This document shows, one piece after another, positions 28,051-36,594 of a stretch of 60,727 nucleotides of DNA. The notes beneath the pieces are model-generated. The model made no database searches. It saw nothing but the letters and a program-made list of their open reading frames with translations, and was not told where the DNA came from. Source of the stretch: an uncultured bacterium (lineage in GTDB: Bacteria > Bacillota > Clostridia > Lachnospirales > Lachnospiraceae). The position numbers and the translations under genes are program-made. Positions within the stretch are counted from its first letter, which is position 1. Each line of letters begins with the position of its first letter. The DNA is taken from NCBI GenBank assembly GCA_947381965.1, contig CANCXX010000027.1, positions 1 through 60,727 of the forward strand, in the 5' to 3' direction.

Positions 28051-28980
28051 CTAAAAATATTCCTGCTGGTACCCAAACGCAATGGCCGCCGCCCCCATCA
28101 GGCCCGCATACGCCGTCTGCAATCCTGTCAGAATCACACCCTTTTCCAAATGCGCTCTGGCCTTCTGCGTTACCGCTCCGGTAATCCGCTCCAAAATACG
28201 ATTGTCTGTAATAAGTCCCCCTCCAAGGATGACTACTTCCGGGGAAAGCACACAGGTTAGATTTGAAATAACCAGCCCTGTCATCTTTACCATTTCATCC
28301 AAAATGTGACAGGCCATTTCGTCCCCCTGTTCCGCCATCTGAAATACATCCTGCCCCTTTACAATACCGCCTGCCCGGTTTCTTAACATAGACTCAGGAT
28401 ACCTTTCGAGCAGCGCTTTGGTCTGGTGGCTCATTCCCATACCTGAAACCCTAAGTTCCGTCCGGACGCCTTCACCACCGGTCAGGTTCATAAAACCAAT
28501 CTCTCCGGCAAAACCATCACTGCCCCGTATCAGTTTTCCATTAGCAATAATTCCAGCGGACAAACCGGTTCCCAGATTAATATAAACCATATCCCGGCAT
28601 CCGGTCCCTGCGCCAAATTTGTTCTCCGCTATCACCGTGGCTTTCACATCATTATCTGCATAACATTTTACCCCCAGCTCCCTTTCAACAAATTCCGTCA
28701 CAGCAATCTCTCTGTCATTTTCATTGTGCTTCTTCCAAACGCCTTTTACCGGGTCAATTAATCCATTTATGCCTGTTCCCATCCTTTTAGGACGTTTCCC
28801 GTTTTCCCATCCAATTTCACTTTCATAAGCATATACTCCCTGCACCACCCTTTTAAGTATTTCTTCCCTGCCAAGCTTTCCTGTGGGATACCGTTTTATA
28901 TTGACAATCTGGCCGTTCTCACGCACTTCCGCAACCAGCATTTTTGTTCCGCCAATGTCCACGGCTATACATGTTTCCAT
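28051..28980 (-). CDS. ROK family sugar kinase
   Basis: A 309-aa protein with the N-terminal ATP-binding loop CIAVDIGGTKM, the phosphate-2/catalytic region YADNDVKATVIAEN and the ROK glycine motif INLGTGLSAGIIANGKLIRG. The usual ROK zinc motif (CxCGxxGC) is not visible: the corresponding region reads EIGFMNLTGGEG, so the enzyme may be zinc-free. There is no helix-turn-helix, so it is a kinase and not a repressor. The ATG at 28980 has GGAG nine bases upstream, and the longer frame was rejected. It probably phosphorylates the monosaccharide released by GH2 or GH9. Confidence 0.88.
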   Translation of the reverse strand: METCIAVDIGGTKMLVAEVRENGQIVNIKRYPTGKLGREEILKRVVQGVYAYESEIGWENGKRPKRMGTGINGLIDPVKGVWKKHNENDREIAVTEFVERELGVKCYADNDVKATVIAENKFGAGTGCRDMVYINLGTGLSAGIIANGKLIRGSDGFAGEIGFMNLTGGEGVRTELRVSGMGMSHQTKALLERYPESMLRNRAGGIVKGQDVFQMAEQGDEMACHILDEMVKMTGLVISNLTCVLSPEVVILGGGLITDNRILERITGAVTQKARAHLEKGVILTGLQTAYAGLMGAAAIAFGYQQEYF

Positions 28981-29048
28981 TTTACAACTCCTCTCCTTTT
29001 GCAGCCTTACGGCTCTGCCGCCCTGCAGTATAAACAATTACTTTGCTC

Positions 29049-29867
29049 TTAAATAAGATTTACTTTACCGTCAAATGCTAAGGTGTTTTTTACTTCTCCC
29101 GTAGCTGCCCATTCACAGGCCCGGACAAACATCTGCCGGAACTGCACCGGACGATAACTTAACATTGTATTTTCCCCAAGCCCGTGTCCGGTATAATATG
29201 GCCATACATGACCAAGAATCTGGTTGAATATCCTTCCCTTTCCATACGTTCCCGTAAGGGCAACCGGTTCTTCTTCCCCTGTTCCTTTAAGACCATGACG
29301 GGAAATCACTTTGGGATCCGAGTACGCGGTTGCCAGAATATGCAAAGGTACATTATGTACATTTTCACATCTGCAGAAAATTTCATCTTTTGTATCAAAA
29401 TCAGAAAGCCCCTGCATAATGGGATGTTCCCGTTCCCTTATCGTAACATGGGCATCCGTATAATCTCCATGCTGGGTTTTCTCCCTCCACATCAGCCCCG
29501 CCATTTTTTCAACTTCATCCCATTGTGTCATTCCCACTTCCTTCCAATAGCAGACCTGCTGTCCATGCAGGAACACGCACCCGGCCCCTGCCGCCACTGC
29601 CTGTTCAAAACGCTGCTGCTCGCTTTTTACATTGAAGCGATAATTACCACAATCAAAAACAAACACTTCGCACTTCTCCATCACATCTTCCGAAAAGTAC
29701 TTGTCAAAGCTTATCTCTCCTATAGCCGGATTATCACATACCATTAAAATATCAAAAGCTTTTGTCATTTCCAGCATTATCTTGTTATTTTGGGCTGTTC
29801 TGTATATGTCATGTCCTCCTTTGTGGACATCACCTGCCAGATAATGTAATTTTATATTTTTCATCAT
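29049..29867 (-). CDS. ThuA-like domain protein
   Basis: A 272-aa protein of the ThuA (trehalose utilisation) class I glutamine-amidotransferase-like fold. Landmarks are FVFDCGNYRFN, GAGCVFLHGQQVCYW and a C-terminal YGKGRIFNQILGHVWPYYTG. In several bacteria ThuA proteins act beside Gfo/Idh oxidoreductases on 3-keto-glycosides. Here it directly follows such an oxidoreductase, separated by the 75-bp intercistronic repeat whose end provides the GGGGGT ribosome-binding site. The ATG at 29867 was chosen for that reason. A second ATG is one codon later. Confidence 0.8.
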   Translation of the reverse strand: MMKNIKLHYLAGDVHKGGHDIYRTAQNNKIMLEMTKAFDILMVCDNPAIGEISFDKYFSEDVMEKCEVFVFDCGNYRFNVKSEQQRFEQAVAAGAGCVFLHGQQVCYWKEVGMTQWDEVEKMAGLMWREKTQHGDYTDAHVTIREREHPIMQGLSDFDTKDEIFCRCENVHNVPLHILATAYSDPKVISRHGLKGTGEEEPVALTGTYGKGRIFNQILGHVWPYYTGHGLGENTMLSYRPVQFRQMFVRACEWAATGEVKNTLAFDGKVNLI

Positions 29868-29947
29868 GTTTATACCCCCTGCATACCGCAAGCCGCGCTT
29901 GCGGTACTGCCACCAATAAGTAGTTTGGAAGTTTACTTCCAAGCTTC
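29868..29947 (-). repeat. Intercistronic repeat element, copy 2
   Basis: Very similar to 14741-14814. On the minus strand: stem CTTGGAAG-TAAA-CTTCCAAA, spacer TTATTGGTGGCAG, perfect hairpin TACCGCAAG-CGCGG-CTTGCGGTA, then GGGGGTATAA. It starts three bases after the stop codon of the upstream oxidoreductase and ends at the start codon of the ThuA-like gene. Confidence 0.78.
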
Positions 29948-29949
29948 CC

Positions 29950-30804
29950 CTACCTGTCCACCTTCTGCCAGACATCCGGATTCTGACGGGCTGTTCTGGC
30001 CGCATCAATAAGCGCAAGCACTTCTATTGTCTCCTCCTGCCTTACCGGAGAAATTCCCGTTTCAAAAAAATCAAGAATTGCTTTCATAGTATTCACATAA
30101 TAGTCTGAACTGTCCAGACGCTCTCCCTTTTCACCATCCGATACCATAAAGTTAAACTCTGCATAGGGATTTGGCGTCTGGGTAAAGCTTGCCATTCTTC
30201 CATCTCCATAATCCATAATAAGCTGTGTCACATTGCTTCCAACGCAAAAGGCCTTCACTCGTTTTATTCCGGTTCCCATTACCGCCACAATTGGCTCAAA
30301 CTGATGAACCGCATAATTTGACAAATCATGAGGGCCAACGGTAGACATAAATTTTGTATTTCCTTTTTCCCTCTCAAGATAATTTATGATACTGGAGCAA
30401 AAGCGCTGGGCGGAAGTGGACATAATCGGCGTATTGTGTTGTTTGGCCCATGCAAACATGCGCTTTCCCGTCTCCACATCCCTGGCAAATGTTTTATCCA
30501 CAAAAACAGGCTTTCCACTGGAAAGCGGAAGCCTGCATACCTCTTCATGCCAGGCGGAATTATCTGCCGCAATCACCATAATGGCGTCCACGCTTTCAAT
30601 CATTTCTTCCATACTCTCTGCAAGACGTATATGCTGTTTCCTGCTCCACTCTTTGTTCGTCATACCATTTTCACAGTCCTTAAAAGCATATGCGCAGGTC
30701 AGCACCCCATCATACCCGTATTTTACCATTGCCTCTCTCATAAATCCCGGATAATAATTAGCATGCCAGTTATCCAGATAGTAATCAGCAAACCCTATTT
30801 TCAT
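29950..30804 (-). CDS. Gfo/Idh/MocA family oxidoreductase
   Basis: A 284-aa NAD(P)-dependent sugar dehydrogenase-like protein. The N terminus (MKIGFADYYLDNWHANYYPG) has a degenerate Rossmann loop. DAIMVIAADNSAWHEEVCR and GKPVFVDKTFARDVETGKRM are the usual cofactor and lysine motifs (K in VDKTFA). The C-terminal beta-sheet domain binds the sugar. Glycine-rich GxGxxG is not clear near the N terminus, so NAD binding may be altered or lost. The ATG at 30804 is nine bases after GGAGG. It follows the 71-aa gene by 17 bases and precedes the ThuA-like gene. Confidence 0.82.
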   Translation of the reverse strand: MKIGFADYYLDNWHANYYPGFMREAMVKYGYDGVLTCAYAFKDCENGMTNKEWSRKQHIRLAESMEEMIESVDAIMVIAADNSAWHEEVCRLPLSSGKPVFVDKTFARDVETGKRMFAWAKQHNTPIMSTSAQRFCSSIINYLEREKGNTKFMSTVGPHDLSNYAVHQFEPIVAVMGTGIKRVKAFCVGSNVTQLIMDYGDGRMASFTQTPNPYAEFNFMVSDGEKGERLDSSDYYVNTMKAILDFFETGISPVRQEETIEVLALIDAARTARQNPDVWQKVDR

Positions 30805-30821
30805 CTGTCTCATCCTCCATC

Positions 30822-31037
30822 TCAACCGTTTTCATCCATTTTATCATTTATAAAATCTATCTGTGTCAGTTCGGAATAAAATCTGTCTGCCGCATATAAA
30901 GCGATTCCGGCTATATAGCAGATTTCCTCCAGCTCTTTTTCACTTTTTTCCCCAAAGGTACTTTGGAAAGTACCTTCCGGCTCCTTTATCTCATCCATAA
31001 TCCCGGTCAATAGTTTCTTATAGTCTGCACGGTTCAT
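30822..31037 (-). CDS. Small hypothetical protein, 71 aa
   Basis: First gene of the large minus-strand sugar cluster. AGGAGG lies six bases before the ATG. It is acidic, mainly helical and has no membrane segment (starts MNRADYKKLLTGIMDEIKEP, ends NDKMDENG). It overlaps the leader of the oxidoreductase gene and is co-directional with it. I do not recognise a family. It could be a small regulator or an accessory subunit of the downstream enzymes. Confidence 0.65.
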   Translation of the reverse strand: MNRADYKKLLTGIMDEIKEPEGTFQSTFGEKSEKELEEICYIAGIALYAADRFYSELTQIDFINDKMDENG

Positions 31038-31102
31038 TGTTATCCTCCTATCTGAAATTAATGTAAAATTTTTTATTCCTTTGTTCCTTTTTTCCTGTTA
31101 TC

Positions 31103-31111
31103 TGATATAAT
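31103..31111 (+). promoter_or_regulatory. Candidate -10 of the LacI regulator gene
   Basis: TGATATAATG contains TATAAT at 31106-31111, about 43 bases before the regulator start. The -35 is weak (TTGTTC at 31081-31086, spacing 19). The 116-bp divergent spacer would let the regulator control both directions, but no clear CG-centred operator was found here. Confidence 0.4.
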
Positions 31112-31153
31112 GAACCCAGTCATTTAATTCACATGGAAAGGAATGGTCAGCGA

Positions 31154-32206
31154 ATGAGCCGGAACGTCACCATTATAGAGATTGCAAAAGAAAGCGGAGT
31201 TTCCACTGCAACCGTCTCCAGAGTACTTAGCGGAACTGCGCCTGTTTCCCCAAAGACGAAAGCACGGGTACAGGAAGTCATTCAAAAATATAACTACTCC
31301 CCCAATCAGCTTGCCCAGGGATTGATTCTCCGCCAGTCCAAAACTCTTGGAATGATTATCCCAAACATCACTAACCCTTATTTTTCCACCTTAGTCGGCG
31401 TCATTGAACGTGCCGCCCACAAAGCGAATTATTCTGTCATCTTGTGTATCACTTCCTTTACCGCCGCCTCCTACAGAGAAAGCGGGCAGGAGGCAGAAGA
31501 AAGCTACTTCCAAATGGTTCTTGATAAAAAAGTGGATGGTGTTATCATTGCAGGGGGACATATTGACCTGTGTCAGATAAGTGACGCCTATAAAAACGCT
31601 CTTACACATCTGGCCTCCTCCATTCCAGTTGTTGTAATCGGCCAGAAAATTCCTGACGTTCCATGCTGCTTTGTCAATAAAGAACATGAAAAGGGAATTG
31701 TAATTGCAATCCGCTATTTAGCTTCCCTTGGGCATAAACGTATTGGATTTGTGGGAGGCGAGCCTGGAATTATCATAACCGAATCCCGACTGCAGACTTA
31801 CCGCACAACATTAGCGCAGCTTAAACTGGACACAAGTCCTGAACTGGTTTCCCTCTCTGACTATTATCTTCCTGACGGATACAACGCCGCCAAAAAGCTT
31901 CTGGAGCTTGATGAACCTGCCACAGCTATGCTTGCAATGAATGACAATATTGCCATAGGCGCAATACGGGCAATTTCCGATTATTTTCTGTCTGTTCCTG
32001 ATGACATTGCTCTCATTAGCTGTGACCAGTTTATGGACGGAAACTTTCTCACGCCCAGACTCACCAGCCTGGACCGCCACACCGAAAGACTTGCTCTCCA
32101 TGTTATCCGCCTGCTTCTTAGCATGATCCAGAACACTCCGCCGCCGGATGAACCGGATTTATATCCTAACCTGATTATCCGTGAAAGCAGCGGCAGGCAT
32201 ATTTAA
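31154..32206 (+). CDS. LacI family transcriptional regulator
   Basis: A 350-aa repressor. The N-terminal helix-turn-helix (VTIIEIAKESGVSTATVSRVLSG) and hinge (NYSPNQLAQGL) are followed by a periplasmic-binding-protein-like effector domain (TLGMIIPNITNPYFSTLV). The start at 31154 is preferred because AAGGAA lies 11 bases upstream, whereas the ATG at 31133 has no site. It diverges from the sugar cluster and is convergent with the ABC importer genes. The perfect CG-centred operator at 36037-36050 in the importer promoter is a likely target of this protein or of CcpA (inference). Confidence 0.92.
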   Translation: MSRNVTIIEIAKESGVSTATVSRVLSGTAPVSPKTKARVQEVIQKYNYSPNQLAQGLILRQSKTLGMIIPNITNPYFSTLVGVIERAAHKANYSVILCITSFTAASYRESGQEAEESYFQMVLDKKVDGVIIAGGHIDLCQISDAYKNALTHLASSIPVVVIGQKIPDVPCCFVNKEHEKGIVIAIRYLASLGHKRIGFVGGEPGIIITESRLQTYRTTLAQLKLDTSPELVSLSDYYLPDGYNAAKKLLELDEPATAMLAMNDNIAIGAIRAISDYFLSVPDDIALISCDQFMDGNFLTPRLTSLDRHTERLALHVIRLLLSMIQNTPPPDEPDLYPNLIIRESSGRHI

Positions 32207-32283
32207 ATCATATCCCTGCCCGCAACATCCAAACCATATGCTTTAATTCCAACTCCTCAAACCTTTTTGAAAGTACCGCAGAA

Positions 32284-32318
32284 AATAACAGCCCCACCCA
32301 GACAGCGGGACTGTTATT
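32284..32318. terminator. Bidirectional terminator between LacI and SBP genes
   Basis: AATAACAG-CCC and GGG-A-CTGTTATT pair around a short loop, with A/T-rich flanks. It sits between the convergent regulator and solute-binding-protein genes and could stop transcription from both. Confidence 0.65.
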
Positions 32319-32329
32319 CCTGGTTATCT

Positions 32330-34000
32330 TTAATTGGAAAGTCCCTGCTTATATTCCTCCATCTGACGGTTTACTTCTTCAATAAACGTATCCAGTCCTG
32401 CACCCTTTAATGCTTCCCGCAATCCTTCCACTGCCTGAACAGGATCCCCTGCTTTTCCAAACTGAATAGCAGGCAGCCATGTGGTTGCAGCCTCGTTAAT
32501 TGCCGTAACCTCATTTTCAACCTTGGAAGTATCCAGCATAAAGGAGCCCCATGGAGAAAGCACTGACCATGGTTTTATCTTAGCATTAATTTCATCAATC
32601 TTATCCTGTTTGGGATTAAACTCAGGAATGGATAAGCTGTCATTTCTTGTGCTCCACATATCCCAATAATAGGCATCCATCTGTTCATCATATCCATCCG
32701 GCCTGACAATATAGCCATCTGCATCAACCGCATAATTTTCCCCTTCAATTCCATATTGTGTCAGCCGGTAAATCTCCTTGTCATACTGGAACAGGTCATA
32801 CATCATCAGGGCTCTTTCCGGATTTTCTGCATGGGCAGAAATCGCACAGGCGTCCTGTGTCAGGGAGTCCGCAATAACCATTCCTCTCTTTTCCGCATCA
32901 AAGAAAATATCAAGTTCCGCATCCGGATCTTCTTTCTCCATTTTTTCATAAACCGGATACAGGTTTGCTACATTTGCATGATACATCCCGCTCTTTCCTG
33001 AAAGGAACATGGTTTCCGCATCTATTGTTGCACTTAAAACGTCTGTAGGCCAGTATCCCCGGTCCCCCCATTCCTTCATTCTGATGGCAAAGTCCATAAA
33101 GCTGTCATCAAAAACAGGAGATGCAATTTTCCAGCATTCCTCCATACTTACATTGGCAGTAGGCGCATTCATTCCAACTGTTCCCGGTCCAAATACATAA
33201 TCGGTTTCCTGATTAATCCAAAGGGTATAAAACTCTGTGGAGTTAATTGTTCCGCTGACATTAAAAGGAATTACGCCTGGTTTATTTTTAAGTATTTCGT
33301 CACAATACCTTTCCAAATCATCCATGGAAGCAACCTTATCCATTCCAAACTCCTTTGCCCAGTCAAGACGATATATAAAGCCCGGCGTGGACAGCTGCCA
33401 CATTCTATGCTCCGGAAGGGCATAAATTCTGCCATTATACCTGCATTGGTCCCACTCATCCGCTGAAGTGTCCGCCCAAAGCATGGGAGCGTAATAGGGA
33501 AGCATATCCGTAATATCCATAAAGGCGTTTTTAGATACATTGTCCCACAAATTCAGCCATGTGGACGAAGTAAAAATTAAATCATAAGGCGTCCCTGATA
33601 CCAGCTCCATCTGATATTTTGTCTCATAATTATTCCATTCAATCCAGGTGATTTCAAGGTTCGCATTCATCCGTTCTTCCAGAATCGGATTAAGCACTTC
33701 CAGCATCTTTTTGTCCGTTCCCCCGGCCGGAGGATCTCCCAGCACCAGCATCTTTACCGTAACAAACTGGGAAGTGTCGATTTCTCCGTTTAATACAGGT
33801 GTATTGCCGCTTACGCCCTCATACTCGTCTTTTACAACTCCCTGTTCCTCCTGTTTTTCAGTCTGTTCTCCTGTCAGGCTTTCTTCCGCCTGTGCTTGTC
33901 CCTTATCCGTAGTGTCTGCTTTTCCGCAGCCTGTAATAAGCCCCGCCGCCATACATGCAGCCAAAACAATTGCCGCTGCTTTTTTTACTTTTTTTCTCAT
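32330..34000 (-). CDS. Sugar ABC transporter solute-binding lipoprotein
   Basis: A 556-aa extracellular binding protein of the LplA/YtcQ type (family 1). A lipoprotein signal peptide ends LITGC with Cys25, then an acidic Thr/Glu/Gln linker. The mature part opens with VTVKMLVLGDPPAGG-like sequence and contains LDWAKEFGMDKVASMDDLERY, a typical large-SBP feature. It is the third gene of an importer with two permeases upstream. No ATPase is encoded, so an MsmX-type shared ATPase is assumed. YesM-type kinases usually accompany this importer class, and one is at 197-1903. Ligand is probably an oligosaccharide. Confidence 0.92.
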   Translation of the reverse strand: MRKKVKKAAAIVLAACMAAGLITGCGKADTTDKGQAQAEESLTGEQTEKQEEQGVVKDEYEGVSGNTPVLNGEIDTSQFVTVKMLVLGDPPAGGTDKKMLEVLNPILEERMNANLEITWIEWNNYETKYQMELVSGTPYDLIFTSSTWLNLWDNVSKNAFMDITDMLPYYAPMLWADTSADEWDQCRYNGRIYALPEHRMWQLSTPGFIYRLDWAKEFGMDKVASMDDLERYCDEILKNKPGVIPFNVSGTINSTEFYTLWINQETDYVFGPGTVGMNAPTANVSMEECWKIASPVFDDSFMDFAIRMKEWGDRGYWPTDVLSATIDAETMFLSGKSGMYHANVANLYPVYEKMEKEDPDAELDIFFDAEKRGMVIADSLTQDACAISAHAENPERALMMYDLFQYDKEIYRLTQYGIEGENYAVDADGYIVRPDGYDEQMDAYYWDMWSTRNDSLSIPEFNPKQDKIDEINAKIKPWSVLSPWGSFMLDTSKVENEVTAINEAATTWLPAIQFGKAGDPVQAVEGLREALKGAGLDTFIEEVNRQMEEYKQGLSN

Positions 34001-34039
34001 TTTCTTCCTCCTGTATTTTTTATATATCCAAAGGCCCCA

Positions 34040-34957
34040 TCAGCCTTTTACGGACCCAACAGTAATACCTGACACAAAATATTTTTGTACCATGGGATAT
34101 GCCATAATAATGGGAACTGTGGAAATTACGGCAGTTGCCATCTTTACGGTTTCAAGGGGCATATCCTGGGCGGGAATGTTCTGCGCCGCCAGGGAATTCT
34201 TCAAATAGGATGCCTGATTAATCAAATTATACAAAATCAGCTGCATAGGACGATACTTTACACTGGAATCAAGGAACAGCATGGCATTATACCATTCATT
34301 CCAGTAACCCAGACCTATAAACAGGCCAATCGTTGCCAGCGCCGGTTTCGACATAGGCAGTATTACTTTTATAAATGTTACAAACGGAGAAGCGCCGTCA
34401 ATCTCCGCCGCCTCACTGATGGTGTGCGGAATACTGTTTTTGATAAAGTTCTTCATCATGATAATGTTCCATGCGCTCATAAGTGGAGGCAGCAAAATTG
34501 CAAGATATGAATTTTTCAGTCCAAGGTAACGGGTAATCAGCAGGTAAAATGCCACAAGCCCTCCTGAGAACAAGGTTGTTATGTACAAAAACAGGGATAC
34601 GGCATTTCTGCATTTAAAGTCAGGCCGCTGCAAAGTATATCCGGTCAGGGCTGTCAAAAACAGACCCAGACAGGTACCAATTGCCGTAAGAATCAGAGTC
34701 AATATAAACGAACCCACAATTTCACTCCCTGGTCCGAAAATTGCTTTATATGCCTCCACGCTTGGATTTCTCGGCCACAGATAATACCCTTCCAGCGCCA
34801 GTGTTTTTTCTTCCTCAAAGGAAGCCGATAGCATCATAATAAACGGAATCAGGCATGACAGTGCAAATACCGCTATAAAAATATATCCTGTAACCTGAAT
34901 AACACGCCCCGAAAAATCCCTTTTGATTTTATTACTTTTACTTTTCAAAATTTTCAC
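34040..34957 (-). CDS. Sugar ABC transporter permease (LplC/YtcP type)
   Basis: A 305-aa inner-membrane permease with six predicted helices. It belongs to the MalG-like subfamily. The EAA loop, EAAEIDGASPFVTFIKVILPMSKP, contacts the ATPase. It follows the LplB-type permease gene by about 135 bases, in which a fragment of element A lies, and precedes the binding-protein gene by 39 bases. Confidence 0.92.
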   Translation of the reverse strand: MKILKSKSNKIKRDFSGRVIQVTGYIFIAVFALSCLIPFIMMLSASFEEEKTLALEGYYLWPRNPSVEAYKAIFGPGSEIVGSFILTLILTAIGTCLGLFLTALTGYTLQRPDFKCRNAVSLFLYITTLFSGGLVAFYLLITRYLGLKNSYLAILLPPLMSAWNIIMMKNFIKNSIPHTISEAAEIDGASPFVTFIKVILPMSKPALATIGLFIGLGYWNEWYNAMLFLDSSVKYRPMQLILYNLINQASYLKNSLAAQNIPAQDMPLETVKMATAVISTVPIIMAYPMVQKYFVSGITVGSVKG

Positions 34958-34980
34958 TCCTTTTCATTTTTATCCATATA

Positions 34981-35055
34981 GATAATTGCGAAACCCGTAA
35001 ACTGGCTAAATATTCCCACCATATATTCTGCCAAAAGCCTTATGCGCCATGGAAT
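34981..35055. mobile_element. Element A fragment
   Basis: GATAATTGCGAAACCCGTAAACTGGCT and onward to GCGCCATGGAAT matches the left 75 bp of element A (19076-19150) with several substitutions. The right part and right terminal repeat are missing. It lies between the two permease genes of one operon without breaking either. Confidence 0.7.
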
Positions 35056-35092
35056 GTTCTTTGTCACTTTTATATCCAGCCGTTCACCATAA

Positions 35093-36022
35093 TTAAAACA
35101 GCGCGTAATCAGGCTCAATCTTTTTGACAACAAAATTTGTTACCAAAACCACTATCAGGCCAAACACAGACTGAACAAAAGAAACCGCAGCAGCAGTGCT
35201 GAAATTGGAATTACTTACCATTGCACGGAAAATAAATGTTTCCAGTACATCCGTACTGCTTTGAAGCAACACATTATTACTTCCTACCGTATTGTAAAAC
35301 AAGTCAAAATTGCCATGAAGAATTCCTCCCAAAGATAAAAGAAGCAAAATAATGATCGTTGGCCGTAAAGCAGGAAGCGTTATATATCTTATCCGCTGAA
35401 AGCTTGTAGCTCCATCTACCCTCGCGGCCTCCAGCATTTCCCTGTCCATCCCCATTAATGCGGCAAAATATACAATGGAACCATATCCCGACCCTTTCCA
35501 GAGATTAATAAGAACAAGAATTAACGGCCATGCTGCGGCTTTTTCATATACATTAATCGGTTCCCCTCCAAACAGCGAAAGTACTGAATTTAAAATACCA
35601 TTGGTGTTATTAAATATCGCAAAGCTGAACACACCAACCAGAACATAGGAGATAAAATTGGGAAGTATCATAAATGATTGTGTATATTTTCTAAATACTT
35701 TGTTGGTAAGTTCATTAAACAACAGCGCTATTAAAATCTGCATAACTGTGCTGGTTGCAATAAATCCCACATTATAAAGAACCGTATTTCTCACCAGCAT
35801 TCCCAACTTGCCTGACATTGCAATAAATTTTAAATTATTAAGTCCCACAAACTGACTTCCGAAAATTCCCTTTTCATAATCAAATCTTACAAAAGCAACC
35901 CATATTCCAGGCATAGGTAAATAAGCAAATATCAGGAAAAAAATTATTGCCGGAAGGCACATAATAAGAAACCTGCGATCTTTTTTCAATGTTTTCTTTA
36001 ATAATTGAATTTTGTCTTTCAT
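35093..36022 (-). CDS. Sugar ABC transporter permease (LplB type)
   Basis: A 309-aa permease, first gene of the importer. It has six helices (RRFLIMCLPAIIFFLIFAYL; FMILPNFISYVLVGVFSFAIF) and the EAA loop MLEAARVDGATSFQRIRYITLPALRP. The ATG at 36022 was chosen because AAAGGAG lies six bases upstream, whereas the longer frame starts inside the promoter. The promoter and operator lie directly upstream (36037-36085). Confidence 0.92.
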   Translation of the reverse strand: MKDKIQLLKKTLKKDRRFLIMCLPAIIFFLIFAYLPMPGIWVAFVRFDYEKGIFGSQFVGLNNLKFIAMSGKLGMLVRNTVLYNVGFIATSTVMQILIALLFNELTNKVFRKYTQSFMILPNFISYVLVGVFSFAIFNNTNGILNSVLSLFGGEPINVYEKAAAWPLILVLINLWKGSGYGSIVYFAALMGMDREMLEAARVDGATSFQRIRYITLPALRPTIIILLLLSLGGILHGNFDLFYNTVGSNNVLLQSSTDVLETFIFRAMVSNSNFSTAAAVSFVQSVFGLIVVLVTNFVVKKIEPDYALF

Positions 36023-36336
36023 TTGTATCTCCTTTATGTAAACGTTTTCATATATATTAATAACATTTTGGCATGGAAATGTCAATTATTTTTTGACATT
36101 TTACACTAAAAATTTTCATTTATTCCATTTTGTCGCACATTATTTTCATATATATTAAATATATTACATTATTTAAGTCGCTTTTTTCATAATTTTATTA
36201 TATAATGTAATGTAATACATTCATTTCAGTAGCATAAATGTAATAAAATACATTTTTTAAGAACGCGGAACTTCATAAATCCTCTGATGTCAACAGTAAT
36301 CACCACTTTCCAACAAAGTTTTAGATGGCTGTATTG
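36023..36336. other. Divergent spacer, ABC importer / pts region
   Basis: Contains the importer promoter and operator (36037-36085) and a very AT-rich stretch, 36110-36260, with repeated ATATATTAAATATATTAC and TAATGTAATGTAATAC motifs. A plus-strand promoter for the pts genes could lie here (TTATATAATG at about 36199). No ORF of its own. Confidence 0.45.
36037..36085 (-). promoter_or_regulatory. ABC importer promoter with perfect cre/LacI operator
   Basis: On the minus strand TTGACA (36080-36085), a 17-bp spacer and TATTAA (36057-36062). Just downstream, TGTAAACGTTTTCA (36037-36050, plus strand) fits the cre consensus TGWAANCGNTNWCA at every position. It overlaps the expected start of transcription, the classical place for a repressor of the LacI/CcpA family. 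Confidence 0.7.
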
Positions 36337-36549
36337 CCATTCTTCCTTCTGACTGACATCAAACATGCACTTGGTTTCCAAATCCGAAGTAGAACTTATG
36401 TTCTGTTTCGTATCGAAATTAACACAGTTAACCTGAACGGAAAATATTTTACTGTGCATATTAACGAAGGAAGTATTGTTAAAAGGGGCCAGCTTATGGT
36501 AGAATTTGATAAAGAGCAAATTGAGAGGGTGAAATGCGGCATTAATTAA
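36325..36549 (+). pseudogene. Decayed EIIA-Glc domain remnant
   Basis: A 74-codon frame whose middle part reads like the core of a glucose-family PTS EIIA (crr). KHALGF corresponds to the THAxG motif with the first histidine, and NTVNLNGKYFTVHINEGSI, VKRGQLMVEFDKEQIE matches the conserved core. The second, phospho-accepting histidine (HIGIDTV in active enzymes) is replaced: the segment reads LFRIEINTV. The N-terminal third and the C-terminal 40 or so residues are missing. It lies 45 bases before ptsH, on the same strand. It is a nonfunctional remnant or an odd regulatory fragment. Confidence 0.6.
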
Positions 36550-36594
36550 GCCTTTAAAAAATGAAATTTATTTAAAATTAAGGAGGACACAGAC

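Noticed and set aside
36325-36549. Intact stand-alone EIIA domain
   Set aside because: The catalytic His and both ends are missing, so it was listed as a pseudogene.
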